DNA from: Dallia pectoralis
Taxonomy: Eukaryota; Chordata; Actinopteri; Esociformes; Umbridae
Assembly (NCBI GenBank): GCA_029465975.1
Contig: CM055747.1
Location: 5,235,069 to 5,299,068, forward strand
Direction of reading: 5' to 3'
Length of the DNA stretch: 64,000 nucleotides
Under the pieces are notes generated by a model, which worked only from the letters and a program-made list of their open reading frames with translations, was not told the DNA's origin and ran no database searches. Position 1 is the first letter of the stretch. Each line of letters begins with the position of its first letter. This document shows, piece after piece, positions 46,435 through 58,189 of this stretch. The translations under genes were made by a program, and so were the position numbers.

Positions 46435-46924
46435 GTTAATTTATGTGGATTGGGCGACACCTGCTGGACTGTGGACACCATAATAAAACGACCTGCGATG
46501 GTATGATTGTGTCTAATCAAAGATGCTTTTAAACTGTTTATATCTGGGGTAGTTTCTCAATTAGGTAAGTCTGTTCTCTTCCCTGATTAAGGCCCCCTTT
46601 CCTCTCAGACTAGGATGACCCAAGTGATGAGTTAGTATATAAATGAATACAATTAAAGTAGGTGTTTGAGGAGAGGTAACTGGAAAATGGACTAGGAGTC
46701 AAACCCCTAACTCTATATGACTGACATGACGCTTAACCAATCACAACGGTTACATTGGCACCGGTCTAACCAACCCGATGCGAGGGGCGTTCTGAAGAAC
46801 ACATGCTCGAGTCGAGACTTCCGGAAGCTGACTCCCCTTCCGCTAAGCGTCGAAACCCGCTCCGTCTACTTTTTACTCCCGACCGGCGACATTTTTCTTA
46901 TTTTGCCGGCTGTGTTGTGTCAAC
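46435..46924. promoter_or_regulatory. Bidirectional CFAP54-CCT6A promoter interval
   Basis: The two genes are divergent, with start codons 583 bp apart. The CCT6A side is GC-rich, and at 46817-46827 it holds ACTTCCGGAAG, which fits an ETS/GABP site and also the HSE half-pair TTCNNGAA. CCT genes are often controlled by ETS factors and HSF1. TATA-like boxes are not evident. Confidence 0.6.
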
Positions 46925-49900
46925 ATGAGTGCCATCAAAGCGCTAAACCCAAAGGCGGAGGTAGCGAGAGCCCAGGCTGCCCTGGCCGTCAATATCAGCG
47001 CGGCACGGGGTCTACAGGATGTACTGAAGAGTAATTTGGGACCAAAGGGAACCATGAAAATGTGAGTCCCCACCCTAAAACGCATGCGCACAACCTTTGT
47101 TGAGCACACGCGTGCTGTGCTATAATGCTAACATGCTAGCTAAGTGCGTGTGTTAGCAAGTGTATGCCACCTTTTTTTGTTAGTTACCATAGCTACATAC
47201 CGTTCCGGTTAGTAGTTTGATAATGCACACGTTGTATTCAACTGAACGACGTTATGAGGCCCTCACAGACAGTCAGTAGTTAAGCCGGTAGCGTTATTGC
47301 TAACCAGACTCACATGGGCATTTCACCTGTGTCATCGCGATAGTTTCTGTGACTTCGGGAAGCCAGTATTATTCACTTGGGGAAAAAAATCGGTCTAACA
47401 TACATAATTGGAAGGTAACCCCGTAGTTTTGTTTGCATTTGATGTGTTAATGTACTAACACAACTTAAGTTGCTGACTGTAAAGCCACCCTCATGTCATC
47501 TGTCATTGAGTCGTGCTTGTCTCGCTCGCTCACAGGCTCGTGTCTGGTGCTGGAGACATCAAGTTGACCAAAGACGGCAATGTCTTGTTGCATGAGATGG
47601 TAAGATCTCTTCTTCGCTGACGAATTTATACAATAGTAATAGTTACTTCCATATTAGGAAGTGTTCCTGTCACAGTCATTATACAAACGAATGTTTCTAT
47701 GGCCACACCCCTTGATATTTCTGCGTTGTGTAGGACAGTGTATTAATGTTATTATCTGGTTAGGTGATTAGTCCTACCATGTATACTAATTATTGTATTA
47801 CAAGAAGAAAGTTGATAGATCTAACTAACTTTGTTATACATTTTAGAGAATCACTACTACTATCACATATGCTTAAATGTGTTTTGTGACTACATTAATT
47901 TGAAGACTTTCATAATTTGCAATATTTATACACTAGTAACTGCTCTGACAGCACAATACAGTGGACTAGTAGCTGCTCTAACAGCACCAATACAGTGGAA
48001 TAGTAACTGCTCTAACAGCACCAATACAGTGGACTAGTAGCTGCTCTAACAGCACCAATACAGTGGACTAGTAACTACACTGACAGCACCAATACAGTGA
48101 ACTAGTAACTGTTCTGAAAGCGCCCCCTCCAGAGCTTGTTCTTAACAGGGCGGCAATATGTTTTCAGTAATTCATGAACTAGTCTAATATTAACAACAAA
48201 TTACTGTAAGCTGAATTCCCAGCGCTACATCTCTAGCATCTTTAGCATCTGACTGCTGCATGAGTGTCAAATTATCCCAGTAATAATCTGAAGCTTGATC
48301 AGATGACGCAAAGAGAAATGTGTCTATTCCATATAGTTTTTTAAAATAGATTTTTTTCCCTCCTTTTTCGTAATCAGCAAATCCAGCATCCGACGGCGTC
48401 ACTGATTGCCAAGGTTGCCACGGCACAGGATGACATCACAGGAGACGGAACCACCTCCAACGTCCTCATCATCGGGGAGCTTCTCAAACAGGCGGACCTC
48501 TACGTGTCAGAGGTGAGAGGTCAACTGACTGATCTTATTCAAGCTGCCACACTTGTTGATTAGAGTCCCTGATTGAGACTTAAAAAGGCACCAACCTGAT
48601 CGATTGTTGTCTCCTCAGGGCCTCCACCCAAGAATAATTGCAGAGGGGTACGAGGCAGCGAAGGAGAAGGCTCTGGCGGTCCTGGAAGAGCTGAAGGTTA
48701 CTAAGGACATGGACAGAGAGACCCTGATCCACGTGGCCCGCACTTCCCTCCGGACCAAGGTCCATGCCGAGCTGGCCGACCTACTCACAGAGGTGAGACT
48801 ACAGCGGTGGCGAGACAAGTGTCAGCAGTTGCTTGGCTCAACATCAAATGTTCATTCAACCTGTTATGTGTGTGTTTTGAGAAGTGTCATATTAATAAAG
48901 ATCTGTTCTGGCTAGGTAAGTTAACTTTAGGGCTGCAACAACGAATCGATAAAAATCGATAATTAAAAAAGCTGGGAACGAATTTCATTATCGACACGTT
49001 GTGTCGCGCGACCCGCCACTCGGTCGCGGAGATGAAAGCAATTGAGTTGAGTGCGGTGCAGAGCTGTAACGTTGTTTTGATTGCGGAGTCGGCAAAGTCA
49101 GTTCGACCGAAGTCATCCAAAGTGTGGGAGCATTTCACACTAAGTAAATACATAAATAAAAAGTGTGTTAATTGCAAGATATGCAAAAGCGACATGACAT
49201 GGCACGGGAGCACCACGGTGATAATACAGCACCTTAAACAGAAACACGTTGGAGTCCTTGATGCGGAGAGTTTGTGTATGCGTGATGCGGAGAGTTTGTG
49301 TGTGCGATTGTGAGGTGAGAGTTTTGTGACCATGTACGTCTGTGAGTGTAGTGTAGAGAATAAGTTATAAAAAAGAGGTTAAAAAAAAATCATTTTAAGT
49401 TTTCTGAATTGTATTTTTCTTTTTTTTTATAAATTATTTATTATTTTGACAGGTTAGGTCCTTAATAAAAAAAATATTGCTGTGCACTTTTTATTATTAA
49501 TTAACTCAGGGATGTGCAAGGAGCAAAGCGGTTTGTGCACTTTCTGAACATTTTTTGCACTGTGAATTGCACTGTCAGTTCTGTTTTTCAGTAAAGGGTG
49601 GGATATTAATGCTTTTTAGTTTTTATCACTAATGTAAATGGTTACATGTGGCGGTGAGGTATTAAAAAATATTGAGAAGTCTTGGAAAAGGTGTTAAAAT
49701 TAACTTCAAGATTCCTGCATATACCCTGTTATTTATAATGCGTCTCTGGCTTTATATGGTAATTTCATAAAAAAAAATGTTTCATGGGTACATGAACGAT
49801 TAATTTAATTTGCGATATTTTAAAATGCAATTTTTAAACCGTAAAAGGCTGTAATAAAAAGATAATCACAAACCAGTATCTTAAGGCAATATATTGAAGC

Positions 49901-52194
49901 CCTGGTTCTATGTGTTATGGTATAGTCTAAACACTGGGCACATGGACGCAGTTCATACTTACTGTGTGTGTTGTATTCCAGGCCGTTGTAGATGCTGTCC
50001 TGGCCATCCATCAACCCAACGAGCCCATCGACCTGTTCATGGTGGAGATCATGGAGATGAAACACAAGACGGACAGCGACACACAGTGAGCCTTTTCACC
50101 GCACCCCGTTTTCACTGGACTGCACAATGTAACACACCGATTCGTTTCTAACAGGCATTTTTTCGCTTCTTTGACATTCGTGGCAATAACTTCGGCGGAA
50201 CATTTGCATACAGAACATTCTGGGAACTGGTGCTTTCTTTGGTTTGGGTGTGTCCCTATGTTATGACTTACTATTATTACGGCCACTAGGGGACCTGAAA
50301 CCCCCTTTTCACTAGTTAATGTGCGCAGACTGTTGGTAGGCACACGTTTCCTCATTGACCGCCTCCTTGCATTTACATTGCGGTCATTCGGGACATTATT
50401 ATCCAGGGCCACTCCTCCTCGTACTCGGTGTATACATTTTTCTGGTTCCCTCGTTCAGACTGATCCGGGGCTTGGTGCTGGACCATGGGGCGAGACACCC
50501 GGACATGAAGAAACGCGTGGAGGATGCCTACGTGCTCACCTGCAATGTGTCCCTAGAGTACGAGAAGACCGAGGTCAACTCGGGTTTCTTTTACAAGAGC
50601 GCCGGCGAGCGGGAGAAGCTAGTGGCTGCTGAGAGGAAATTCATAGAGGAGCGCGTGCAGAAGATCATTGCCCTGAAAAACGCTGTGTGTGCTGATGGAT
50701 CCAAGGGCTTTGTGGTCATTAATCAAAAGGTAGGAGACCGCTTTGGTGTCCCTAATTGTCACCCTGGTTTTAATTGTTCAATGCTGTAATTTGGCCCCAT
50801 AGAGACCTAGTCAACAGTTGGAGCACCATTTAGGACACATGAAAGGATATCGGATTATTTGTCGTTGCCGATTTTATTTTGTATTTTACCATGCTGGTTG
50901 ATTTCGAACATGTTATTTACAGCACTGACATGAGAGTAATTAGGGTGAACTGAGTTGTCACGCAGGTTGTTGACGAGTACAAATCCTAATGGTGTTTTTG
51001 TGGTGGTGTCTTTTAACAGGGCGTTGACCCGTACTCCCTGGATGCTCTGGCCAAGGAGGGCATTGTGGCTCTACGTAGAGCCAAGAGGAGGAACATGGAG
51101 AGGTAATTTGTTACGTTTTACTACTTGTAGTGTTCCTGTCACCACTATAGGACATATCGACAGCACTCGCTCTCTCTAGTCTCCAGTTCCATTGCAATAA
51201 CAGTTCTTTCAGCTTGGCCTGTCCTTGTTCCATGTGTCTCACACACACACACACACACGTTTCTTACTTACTCTTTCAGTTCCTGTTATTATTTTACTGT
51301 TTATAATCAGTCTACATGTAAATGGTTTGATTATATGAACCTACTGATCCAAATAAATAAACTCTGTCTCCTAGTACAGTGCTAGGCACCACTTCTGTTC
51401 GCTGTCATGTTTGTCCTGCATTTGGCGTGTCTGCGTTTGCGTTTCAGACATGGTTTGACACTGTGTGTGTGTGTGTGTGTTTCACTCTTCAGACTCACTC
51501 TGGCCTGCGGAGGCATTGCTATGAATTCCTTAGATGACTTGACTCCAGAATGCCTGGGCCACGCTGGGCTGGTATACGAACACACACTGGTGAGACCCCC
51601 TTTCGTCAAACGCAATATGAGTCAAACCGAAAGAGCAAGAGCGCCCCAACCACTCCACATGGTGTTGTTTTATATTATGATAAAGCTAGTCATGGCATTG
51701 GACTGAGTCATTGTTTGCATTAGGTGTGACAATCATTGTATGTTCACCGGCCTACCAGAGCCGTTTATTTTGGCGAGCTGTGGTACGCGGTCTCCCATGC
51801 CGTTTTAGAACAAGCGCTATGACATATGAGAAATGTAAATTGCGTGAAGTGACGAGGACCTTCCCGACTCCCCCTAGGGCGAGGAGAAGTACACGTTTGT
51901 AGAGAAATGTGGCAACCCCCGCTCTGTGACCCTGCTGGTGAAGGGACCCAACAAACATACGCTGACTCAGATCAAGGATGCGGTCAGAGACGGGCTCCGG
52001 GCTGTCAAGAACGCCATAGAGGATGGTGAGTGTGGGCTGGGCTCCGGGCTGTCAAGAACGCCATAGAGGATGGTGAGTGTGTGTGTGTGTGTGGTTGGGG
52101 GGGGTGTTATGGGCTGGTTGGGCTGTTGTTAAGTAACATGGTAAAAGGACTTTAGTTTGAGTTCGAGGAGTTTGCTTTTTCTATTTGTGTGTGT

Positions 52195-52269
<75 letters not shown>

Positions 52270-52270
52270 G

Positions 52271-52357
<87 letters not shown>

Positions 52358-55300
52358 TTTTCGACAGGAATGTAGTAAAAAAATAGTTTCCCGCTGATAG
52401 AGCTGTTGGTCAGATTGAACAGTCATCCTTTTTTTGGTAAAATAAGCAACTGTTGCTAAACTTTTTGTGATGACAATTGCCGAATGCATTCAGACACTAA
52501 AGGGCTATCGTCAGGTGGTGTTAGTGTCAAACATCGACACCGCTACAGAGTTTTTCACTAATAAATTGTTGTTGTAAGCTTTTATCTTAAGACCTTTGCT
52601 GTCTGTACATTTATTGTTCATACGTTTATTGTATTGGTGACACGTGCCTAAAACAGCCATACTAAAGGGTCAGCACCATAGAATCACGTTAGTAACCACC
52701 TAAATATAAATAGTTACAATCCCAGTCTACTTGTTTAACATACCGTGATGTAATTTAACGCTCAGCCCGACGGTGTGTTTAACTCTTTCCTGCTGTGTGT
52801 AGGTAGCGTGGTGCCGGGAGCAGGTGCTTTTGAGGTGGCCGTGCACGATGCTCTGGTTCTCCACAAGCCCAAGGTGAAGGGCAGAGCTCAGCTGGGTGTC
52901 CAGGCCTTTGCTGACGCTCTCCTCATCATCCCTAAGGTCAGATTTCATCGTTCTCCCTCCTCTCGGTCACGCCAGTCGCACACACACACCACGTCACCTA
53001 TTAGTTTATAACTGTGCTCTAATTCCTCCCCTTTATTTTCCATTGTTACGTATACAGATGTGCACCAATGTTTTTTGACCGTTCATCTCCTTACCTTTCA
53101 GGTTCTGGCCCAGAACTCAGGCTATGATGCCCAGGAGACCCTGGTTAAGCTGCAGACGGAGTTTAAAGAGTCCGGTCATCTAGTAGGAGTGGACCTCAGC
53201 ACAGGTCAGTCACAGACATCAGATTGGAGTTTATAGAGTCTGGTCATCTAGTAGGAGTGGACCTCAGCACAGGTCAGTCACACAGACACATCAGATTGGA
53301 GTTTATAGAGTCTGGTCATCTAGTAGGAGTGGACCTCAGCACAGGTCAGTCACACAGACACATCAGATTGGAGTTTATAGAGTCTGGTCATCTAGTAGGA
53401 GTGGACCTCAGCACAGGTCAGTCACACAGACACAGATTGGAGTTTATAGAGTCTGGTCATCTAGTAGGAGTGGACCTCAGCACAGGTCAGTCACACAGAC
53501 ACATCAGATTGGAGTTTATAGAGTCTGGTCATCTAGTAGGAGTGGACCTCAGCACAGGTCAGTCACACAGACACATCAGATTGGAGTTTATAGAGTCTGG
53601 TCATCTAGTAGGAGTGGACCTCAGCACAGGTCAGTCACACAGACACAGATTGGAGTTTATAGAGTCTGGTCATCTAGTAGGAGTGGACCTCAGCACAGGT
53701 CAGTCACACAGACACAGATTGGAGTTTATAGAGTCTGGTCATCTAGTAGGAGTGGACCTCAGCACAGGTCAGTCACACAGACGCATCAGATTGACATTCT
53801 CAATGCAACAAGGAACATGCTTTTTTAAACGCTGGGATTGGCAATTGTTATCAGCTGGGCCACATCAGGAAATTAAATGGAAAGGCCACATTTGTTTTGT
53901 AATTCGTTCGTGATTAATCATCTGTTGGCCAGAAAAGGGGAATAATTAAAAAGTATACTCATAACATTTATACTGTAGGTCTATAATTATAGTCAATATA
54001 CAATGCTTCCAGAAGTATTCAAAACATTAATTTCGTTTTGTTACAGCCTAATTGTATAATGGTTTGTATAGATCAATACCGCCGTTAAAATTTACAAAGG
54101 CTTTTCCTATGACACTCAAAATAGAGCTCCGGTTAATCCTGTTTCCCTTGATCATCGAGACTGCTAAGTGCACGTCAGAGCAAAAACCAAGCTATGAGTT
54201 TGAAGACATTTCGAAAAAGCGACGTGATGAGGCAGAGTTTCGCGGAATGGTTCCAAATATTGCAGCAGCGTGGAAGAAAACAGCGGCCTTGATCATTCTC
54301 AGATAAAGAAGCTTGGCACCAGAGCTGGCTGCCCACCGTAGCTGAGCAACCAGGGGAGAATTTCCTTGGTCAGAGAGTTCTTGTGTGGAAGTCGGACCTT
54401 CCTGAAAGACTTAACCTTCCTGAAAGACATCTATCTCCGCAGAACTCCACCAATCAGGCCTTAATGGCAAGTTGGCCAGATGTAAGACTTATCTCGGTAA
54501 ATGACACATGACAACCTGCTTGGCGTTCGCCATGGGAACCTGGAGGACTCTCATAGCATGGGAAACGAGTTTTTCCTGGTCTGATGAAATCAAGATTGAA
54601 TTGATTTTGTTTGGATACCAAGTTTCATGTCAGGAGGAAATCGGACACAGCTCTTATCAGTCATACCATACTTACATTGATAAAAGGTGAGGACAAAACA
54701 AAACGCAGAGGGAGGTGTTTTCAGCACCAGGTACTGGGAGGTAAGATGAAGAGAGCAACGTGCAGATATATCCTTGGTGCTCAAGACTGGGGTGAAGGTT
54801 CACTTTCCAACAGAACCACTACCACAAGTACACAGTTTAGACAGGAGTGGCTTCAGATTAGGTCTGTTAATGTCACTGAATGCTCCAACAATTTTTTCAA
54901 GAGACCTGAACATGGCTGGGCAGCGACTATCCCGATACAACCTGACGGAGGCTAAGGATCTGCAAAGAAAAAACTCAATGGCACCAGTTTGTCAAGCTTG
55001 TGGCTCATACTGAAGTAGAGTAAATGAAAGTCTGAATACTTACATGAAGTAGTCTGAATACTTACGTAAAGTAGTCTGAATACTTACGTAAAGTAGTCTG
55101 AATACTTACGTAAAGTAGTCTGAATACTTACGTAAAGTAGTCTGAATACTTACGTAAAGTAGTCTGAATACTTACGTAAAGTAGTCTGAATACTTACGTA
55201 AAGTAAATAAAATGTAGTCTGAATACTTGCGTAAAGGAGTCTGGATTCGGGGTCTGAATACTTTTTGAACGCACTGTACTATGGGTAATGTTCAGGCACT

Positions 55301-55770
55301 CCACACGCCTAGGGACAACTCCTACCTGTGGCATATTCATAACACAACCCTGATTTTTACGCATAGCATCCTATATGTTGACTGCCCTAGCTGGGGTTTT
55401 TTGTGGTTTAGTCTTACCTGCATGTCTCCTTGCCTTCCCAGGTGAGCCCATGGTAGCGTCAGAGGCTGGCATTTGGGACAACTATAGTGTCAAAAAACAA
55501 CTCCTCCATTCCTGGTGAGTATTGATACCAAGTAATGTTCTCTTGTTTGTACATTGATGATATTTGAGGCAAAAACCACTTGGCTCTTTGGTCTAAAACT
55601 GTTCATGTGAAGGTGGTCTTTGCACTGGTAACATCCAATCTCTTGCATTGGTAACAAATGTATTCTCATCCTCCTCTTTGCTTTCCGTCTCTCTCAGCAC
55701 GGTAATTGCCAGTAACATTCTGCTGGTCGATGAGATCATGCGAGCTGGAATGTCATCTCTAAAGGGTTAA
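46925..55770 (+). CDS. CCT6A: CCT6A, zeta subunit of the TRiC/CCT chaperonin
   Basis: Thirteen coding exons: 46925-47061, 47536-47599, 48378-48512, 48619-48792, 49982-50085, 50459-50729, 51020-51102, 51493-51589, 51878-52025, 52803-52936, 53102-53204, 55442-55514, 55698-55770. They give 531 aa, the family length. The group II chaperonin nucleotide motifs are intact: [10 protein letters not shown] (37-46), GDGTT (89-93), a CGG motif in exon 8, and [10 protein letters not shown] in exon 10. The C-terminus is [10 protein letters not shown]. The protein is one of eight subunits of the cytosolic ATP-driven double ring that folds actin, tubulin and others. Exons 9 and 11 each have their 3' end and donor duplicated in tandem just downstream. 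A polyadenylation hexamer ATTAAA lies at 56050. The mammalian gene hosts a snoRNA; I found no convincing one here. Confidence 0.98.
47933..48112 (+). repeat. 34-bp minisatellite, five copies (CCT6A intron 2)
   Basis: The unit is CTAGTAACTGCTCTAACAGC followed by ACCAATACAGTGGA, with small differences between copies. Confidence 0.93.
48928..49855 (+). mobile_element. hAT-type transposon remnant with BED zinc finger (CCT6A intron 4)
   Basis: The left end AGGGCTGCAACAACGAATCG is a typical hAT terminal sequence. The frame 48999-49313 encodes only the N-terminus of a transposase: [10 protein letters not shown], then CVNCKIC and IIQHLKQKH, which is the C-x2-C ... H-x4-H pattern of a BED zinc finger. 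A stop follows at 104 aa and the catalytic RNase-H-like part is absent. The right end is unclear; a decayed GGCTGTAAT near 49847 may mark it. Confidence 0.85.
51992..52085 (+). repeat. CCT6A: 47-bp tandem duplication of CCT6A exon 9 end plus donor
   Basis: GGGCTCCGGGCTGTCAAGAA through GAGGATG and the donor GTGAGTGTG occurs at 51992 and again at 52039. The annotated exon ends at 52025; an identical donor follows at 52073. Reading on in frame meets TAG (in CCATAGAGG of the copy) before the second donor. Confidence 0.95.
52185..52354 (+). repeat. (TG)n microsatellite (CCT6A intron 9)
   Basis: About 170 bp of TG repeat with rare interruptions (TCTG, TGTTGTTG). Open frames through it are artefacts. 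Confidence 0.97.
53159..53793 (+). repeat. CCT6A: 68-72 bp minisatellite, nine units, each with the CCT6A exon 11 end and a donor
   Basis: Each unit holds GAGTTTATAGAGTCTGGTCA, then the conserved GGAGTGGACCTCAGCACAG, and the donor GTCAGTCAC. Unit 1 is the true exon end (donor at 53205); the second donor is at 53273 and the third at 53345. From unit 2 onward most spacings are 72 or 69 bp, which creates a 229-aa frame, but that frame differs from the exon frame. Reading through from the real exon meets TAG in unit 2. Confidence 0.96.
53999..55278 (+). mobile_element. Near full-length but inactive Tc1-like transposon (CCT6A intron 11)
   Basis: The left end ACAATGCTTCCAGAAGTATTC and the right end GAATACTTTTTGAACGCACT are inverted relatives of the fish Tc1 family ending CAGTGCCTTCAGAAAGTATT. 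Transposase segments are readable in order: CAGAGCAAAAACCAAGC, CTCCACCAATCAGGCC, CTGGTCTGATGAAATCAAG, GGGGTGAAGGTTCAC, CAGGAGTGGCTTCAGA. Many frameshifts and stops make it a pseudogene. Its 3' tail has been expanded into a 22-bp array. Confidence 0.93.
55017..55262 (+). repeat. 22-bp minisatellite born from a Tc1 3' tail
   Basis: About nine copies of AGTCTGAATACTTACGTAAA plus GT. In relatives of the host transposon the single-copy sequence GGGTCTGAATACTTATGTAA stands at this place, so the array is a local expansion of the transposon's own end. Confidence 0.9.
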
Positions 55771-56055
55771 AGGTTAAGCAACGCCACTCCTTGCTTCGCT
55801 CCCTATCAGGGGTCCATACCAACCATGGGGCTAGCTACGTACCTGTAGGAAAAATCACTCCATGCGTAACGGCTACTTCATCAGACCAACACAACAAGTA
55901 ACCTACTGTTTGCTGCGTGGCGTCCATGTTGGTGTGCAGCGTTGGTCCTTCTTGGATCTGTTGTCTATTCCCTCCAAAATGCCTGGCTGATTTATTTATG
56001 AGATTTTGTTAAAAGCACTGAACTGTACCCCTCAGTTTTGTTTGTTCTCATTAAA

Positions 56056-58180
56056 AGTTTTTTGGCTCTTGAAATTGGGCTGTGTGGGTGGTTGTACTTT
56101 GAGGCAGGAAAGGGCAAACTGCTCTGTCTTGTCGTCCAACAAATGTAAAGTACTGTGATTGGTTGATTCAACTTGGAGGGCGGAGCACTTTAACCAATCC
56201 CAGGGTGTTTTTGCCCGGAACCTGGTTGTCTTTTCCAGGAGGTTAAATGATTGTCGTCTTCATTTGACTCTTTTGAACACCAATACAATTGTGCGAATCG
56301 TTGTTGTAGAACTATAGGGTGGCCTTCACAAAATGATAATGCTTTGTAATGATGGCTTCATAACAAACCGTTGCAATACTTGCCTTTGCTCTCGTCACCT
56401 AACGTTTGCTTAAGTTGAGAGAAATATTATACTTCTTTCGTCGCCTCATGGGGAACAAGTTTGCCTCAGGAACCCAGTAGGTCCGCCACAATGGATGTTA
56501 TGCCTTTGTTTAATTTTGTGATGAATACTTATTACTTTGGTCACAATATACCCATTTGCATGAAACTGTTTTTGCCACATTTGGACAAAGATCACACAAT
56601 GCTATAATTGTCAGATTGGCACCCAAAACAAACAAGGAACATTCGTATGTTCTTGATATTTTAAAGCGTGAGGATGTAAGTCCTATGATCATTGCTTCAT
56701 TGTAAATGGTACAAGTTGATCACAACATAATATACAATCTGACCGTGGGCGCAATAAGGTGCACTGATGGCGTTCTCACATATGCTATGGGATATGAATT
56801 GTGTAGATACTTAACATTGGGTAAAATACCATGCATAACCAGTTGTGTTTGGGTTGCAAGTTCTTATGACTGAAATAGGTGTAGGCAGTTATTGACCAGC
56901 AGGTGGCGATTTAGTGCTTTCTTTATGAAAGTGATAACTTCTGCCTGCAAATTTTTTTGTGCATTCATGGTCACTCGTCATTCAAAAAACTAACACATTT
57001 AGTTACAGATGACATGTCTGAATGCTCTAGCCTCGCTTATTTGGTACACAGGTTAAATAGTGGACAGAACACACACTCAGGGTTAGTTTGAGTTGGTTTC
57101 TAACCCTCTGACTGATTTTTAAGGATATTTAGTGAAGCAGCACTCAAACTTTAGAGATCTTCACATTTTTGTCTTGATGTGTAATGTGTTGTTCATATGT
57201 GCATGACCTCTAAGTAAAATCACAGTTATAATTAAGCCATGCCATTCCAAGTTTCATAGTGAGTGGTTTGGATGACATGGTTCCCATATCAGCACACTGG
57301 ACCATATATGCTTTTCTGGTACTTGTTATGGCTGAAGGATCCAGGATTTCTGGCCATAGACGAGTCCAACCAAACAGTGGCCAACGATTCTGCAATCCAT
57401 CCTATTAAGTGACTCATACATTTATTTCAGGGGAGTGGCCTTCTGAGTATATCTGTTTGTCACCAATGTGACTAAATGTTTAAACACTGTATCCTAGCGT
57501 TTGTATACGTATTATTTACATAGGTTTCCTCTTGCTAATGAACTGGTCCAACATCGCATCTACATTCCACCTCGAAATGCCAAAGGCTAGTTTCACATGT
57601 AGAAGTCTTAAAGCTACAGACTTATGCGTGTCCACATTTACCATGTAAATCCAATATCTAGAACTGAAAAGGTCAATCAAAATGATACTTACCATCAAAG
57701 GGTAGACAATAAGTAACAAAACAATAAGGGTGGCCCCTACCAAAAGGATCTTTTTTTAATTTAGCTCGTAACAACCCAACGTTAATGGTGGAATATATAG
57801 GCTATACCTAAGACTGTTGGGACTACCGAAGACCGCATTAAACTGTATCGAAAGATAATGAATAAAAAATACTCAAGTGACCCAATGAACCAGTTGGATC
57901 ACCCTCACTTTAGACCTGTTTTGAAGTTTAGGGATAATACAAGTCACAAACAAATCAGGAAAGCGTTAAATCAGCGAAAGAGGCAAGACCTCAGCCCACC
58001 AGCTATTTAATATAGCTCCAGTTGCATGGGCAATTAAAATTAAAGACCCCTAAAACGTTCAACCCACCAAGGCGTTGTGACAGCTGACAATTGCCAATTA
58101 TATTTTTATTATATAAGTTTTTGTAGCCGATACTCGGTCAGTTTCTTGGTCGGGGGCATGTCCATAATTATGGGTTCCTA
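56056..58180. other. CCT6A-CBLB intergenic region
   Basis: I see no gene. Short open frames at 56510-57743 have no recognisable domains. Confidence 0.55.
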
Positions 58181-58189
58181 CAGCCTACT

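Noticed and set aside
53224..53913. 229-aa repetitive open frame
   Set aside because: It is the CCT6A donor minisatellite read in a frame different from exon 11; there is no independent gene evidence.
46925..55770. H/ACA snoRNA expected in a CCT6A intron
   Set aside because: I scanned the introns for paired hairpins with H and ACA boxes by eye and found none I would defend; a covariance-model search would be decisive.
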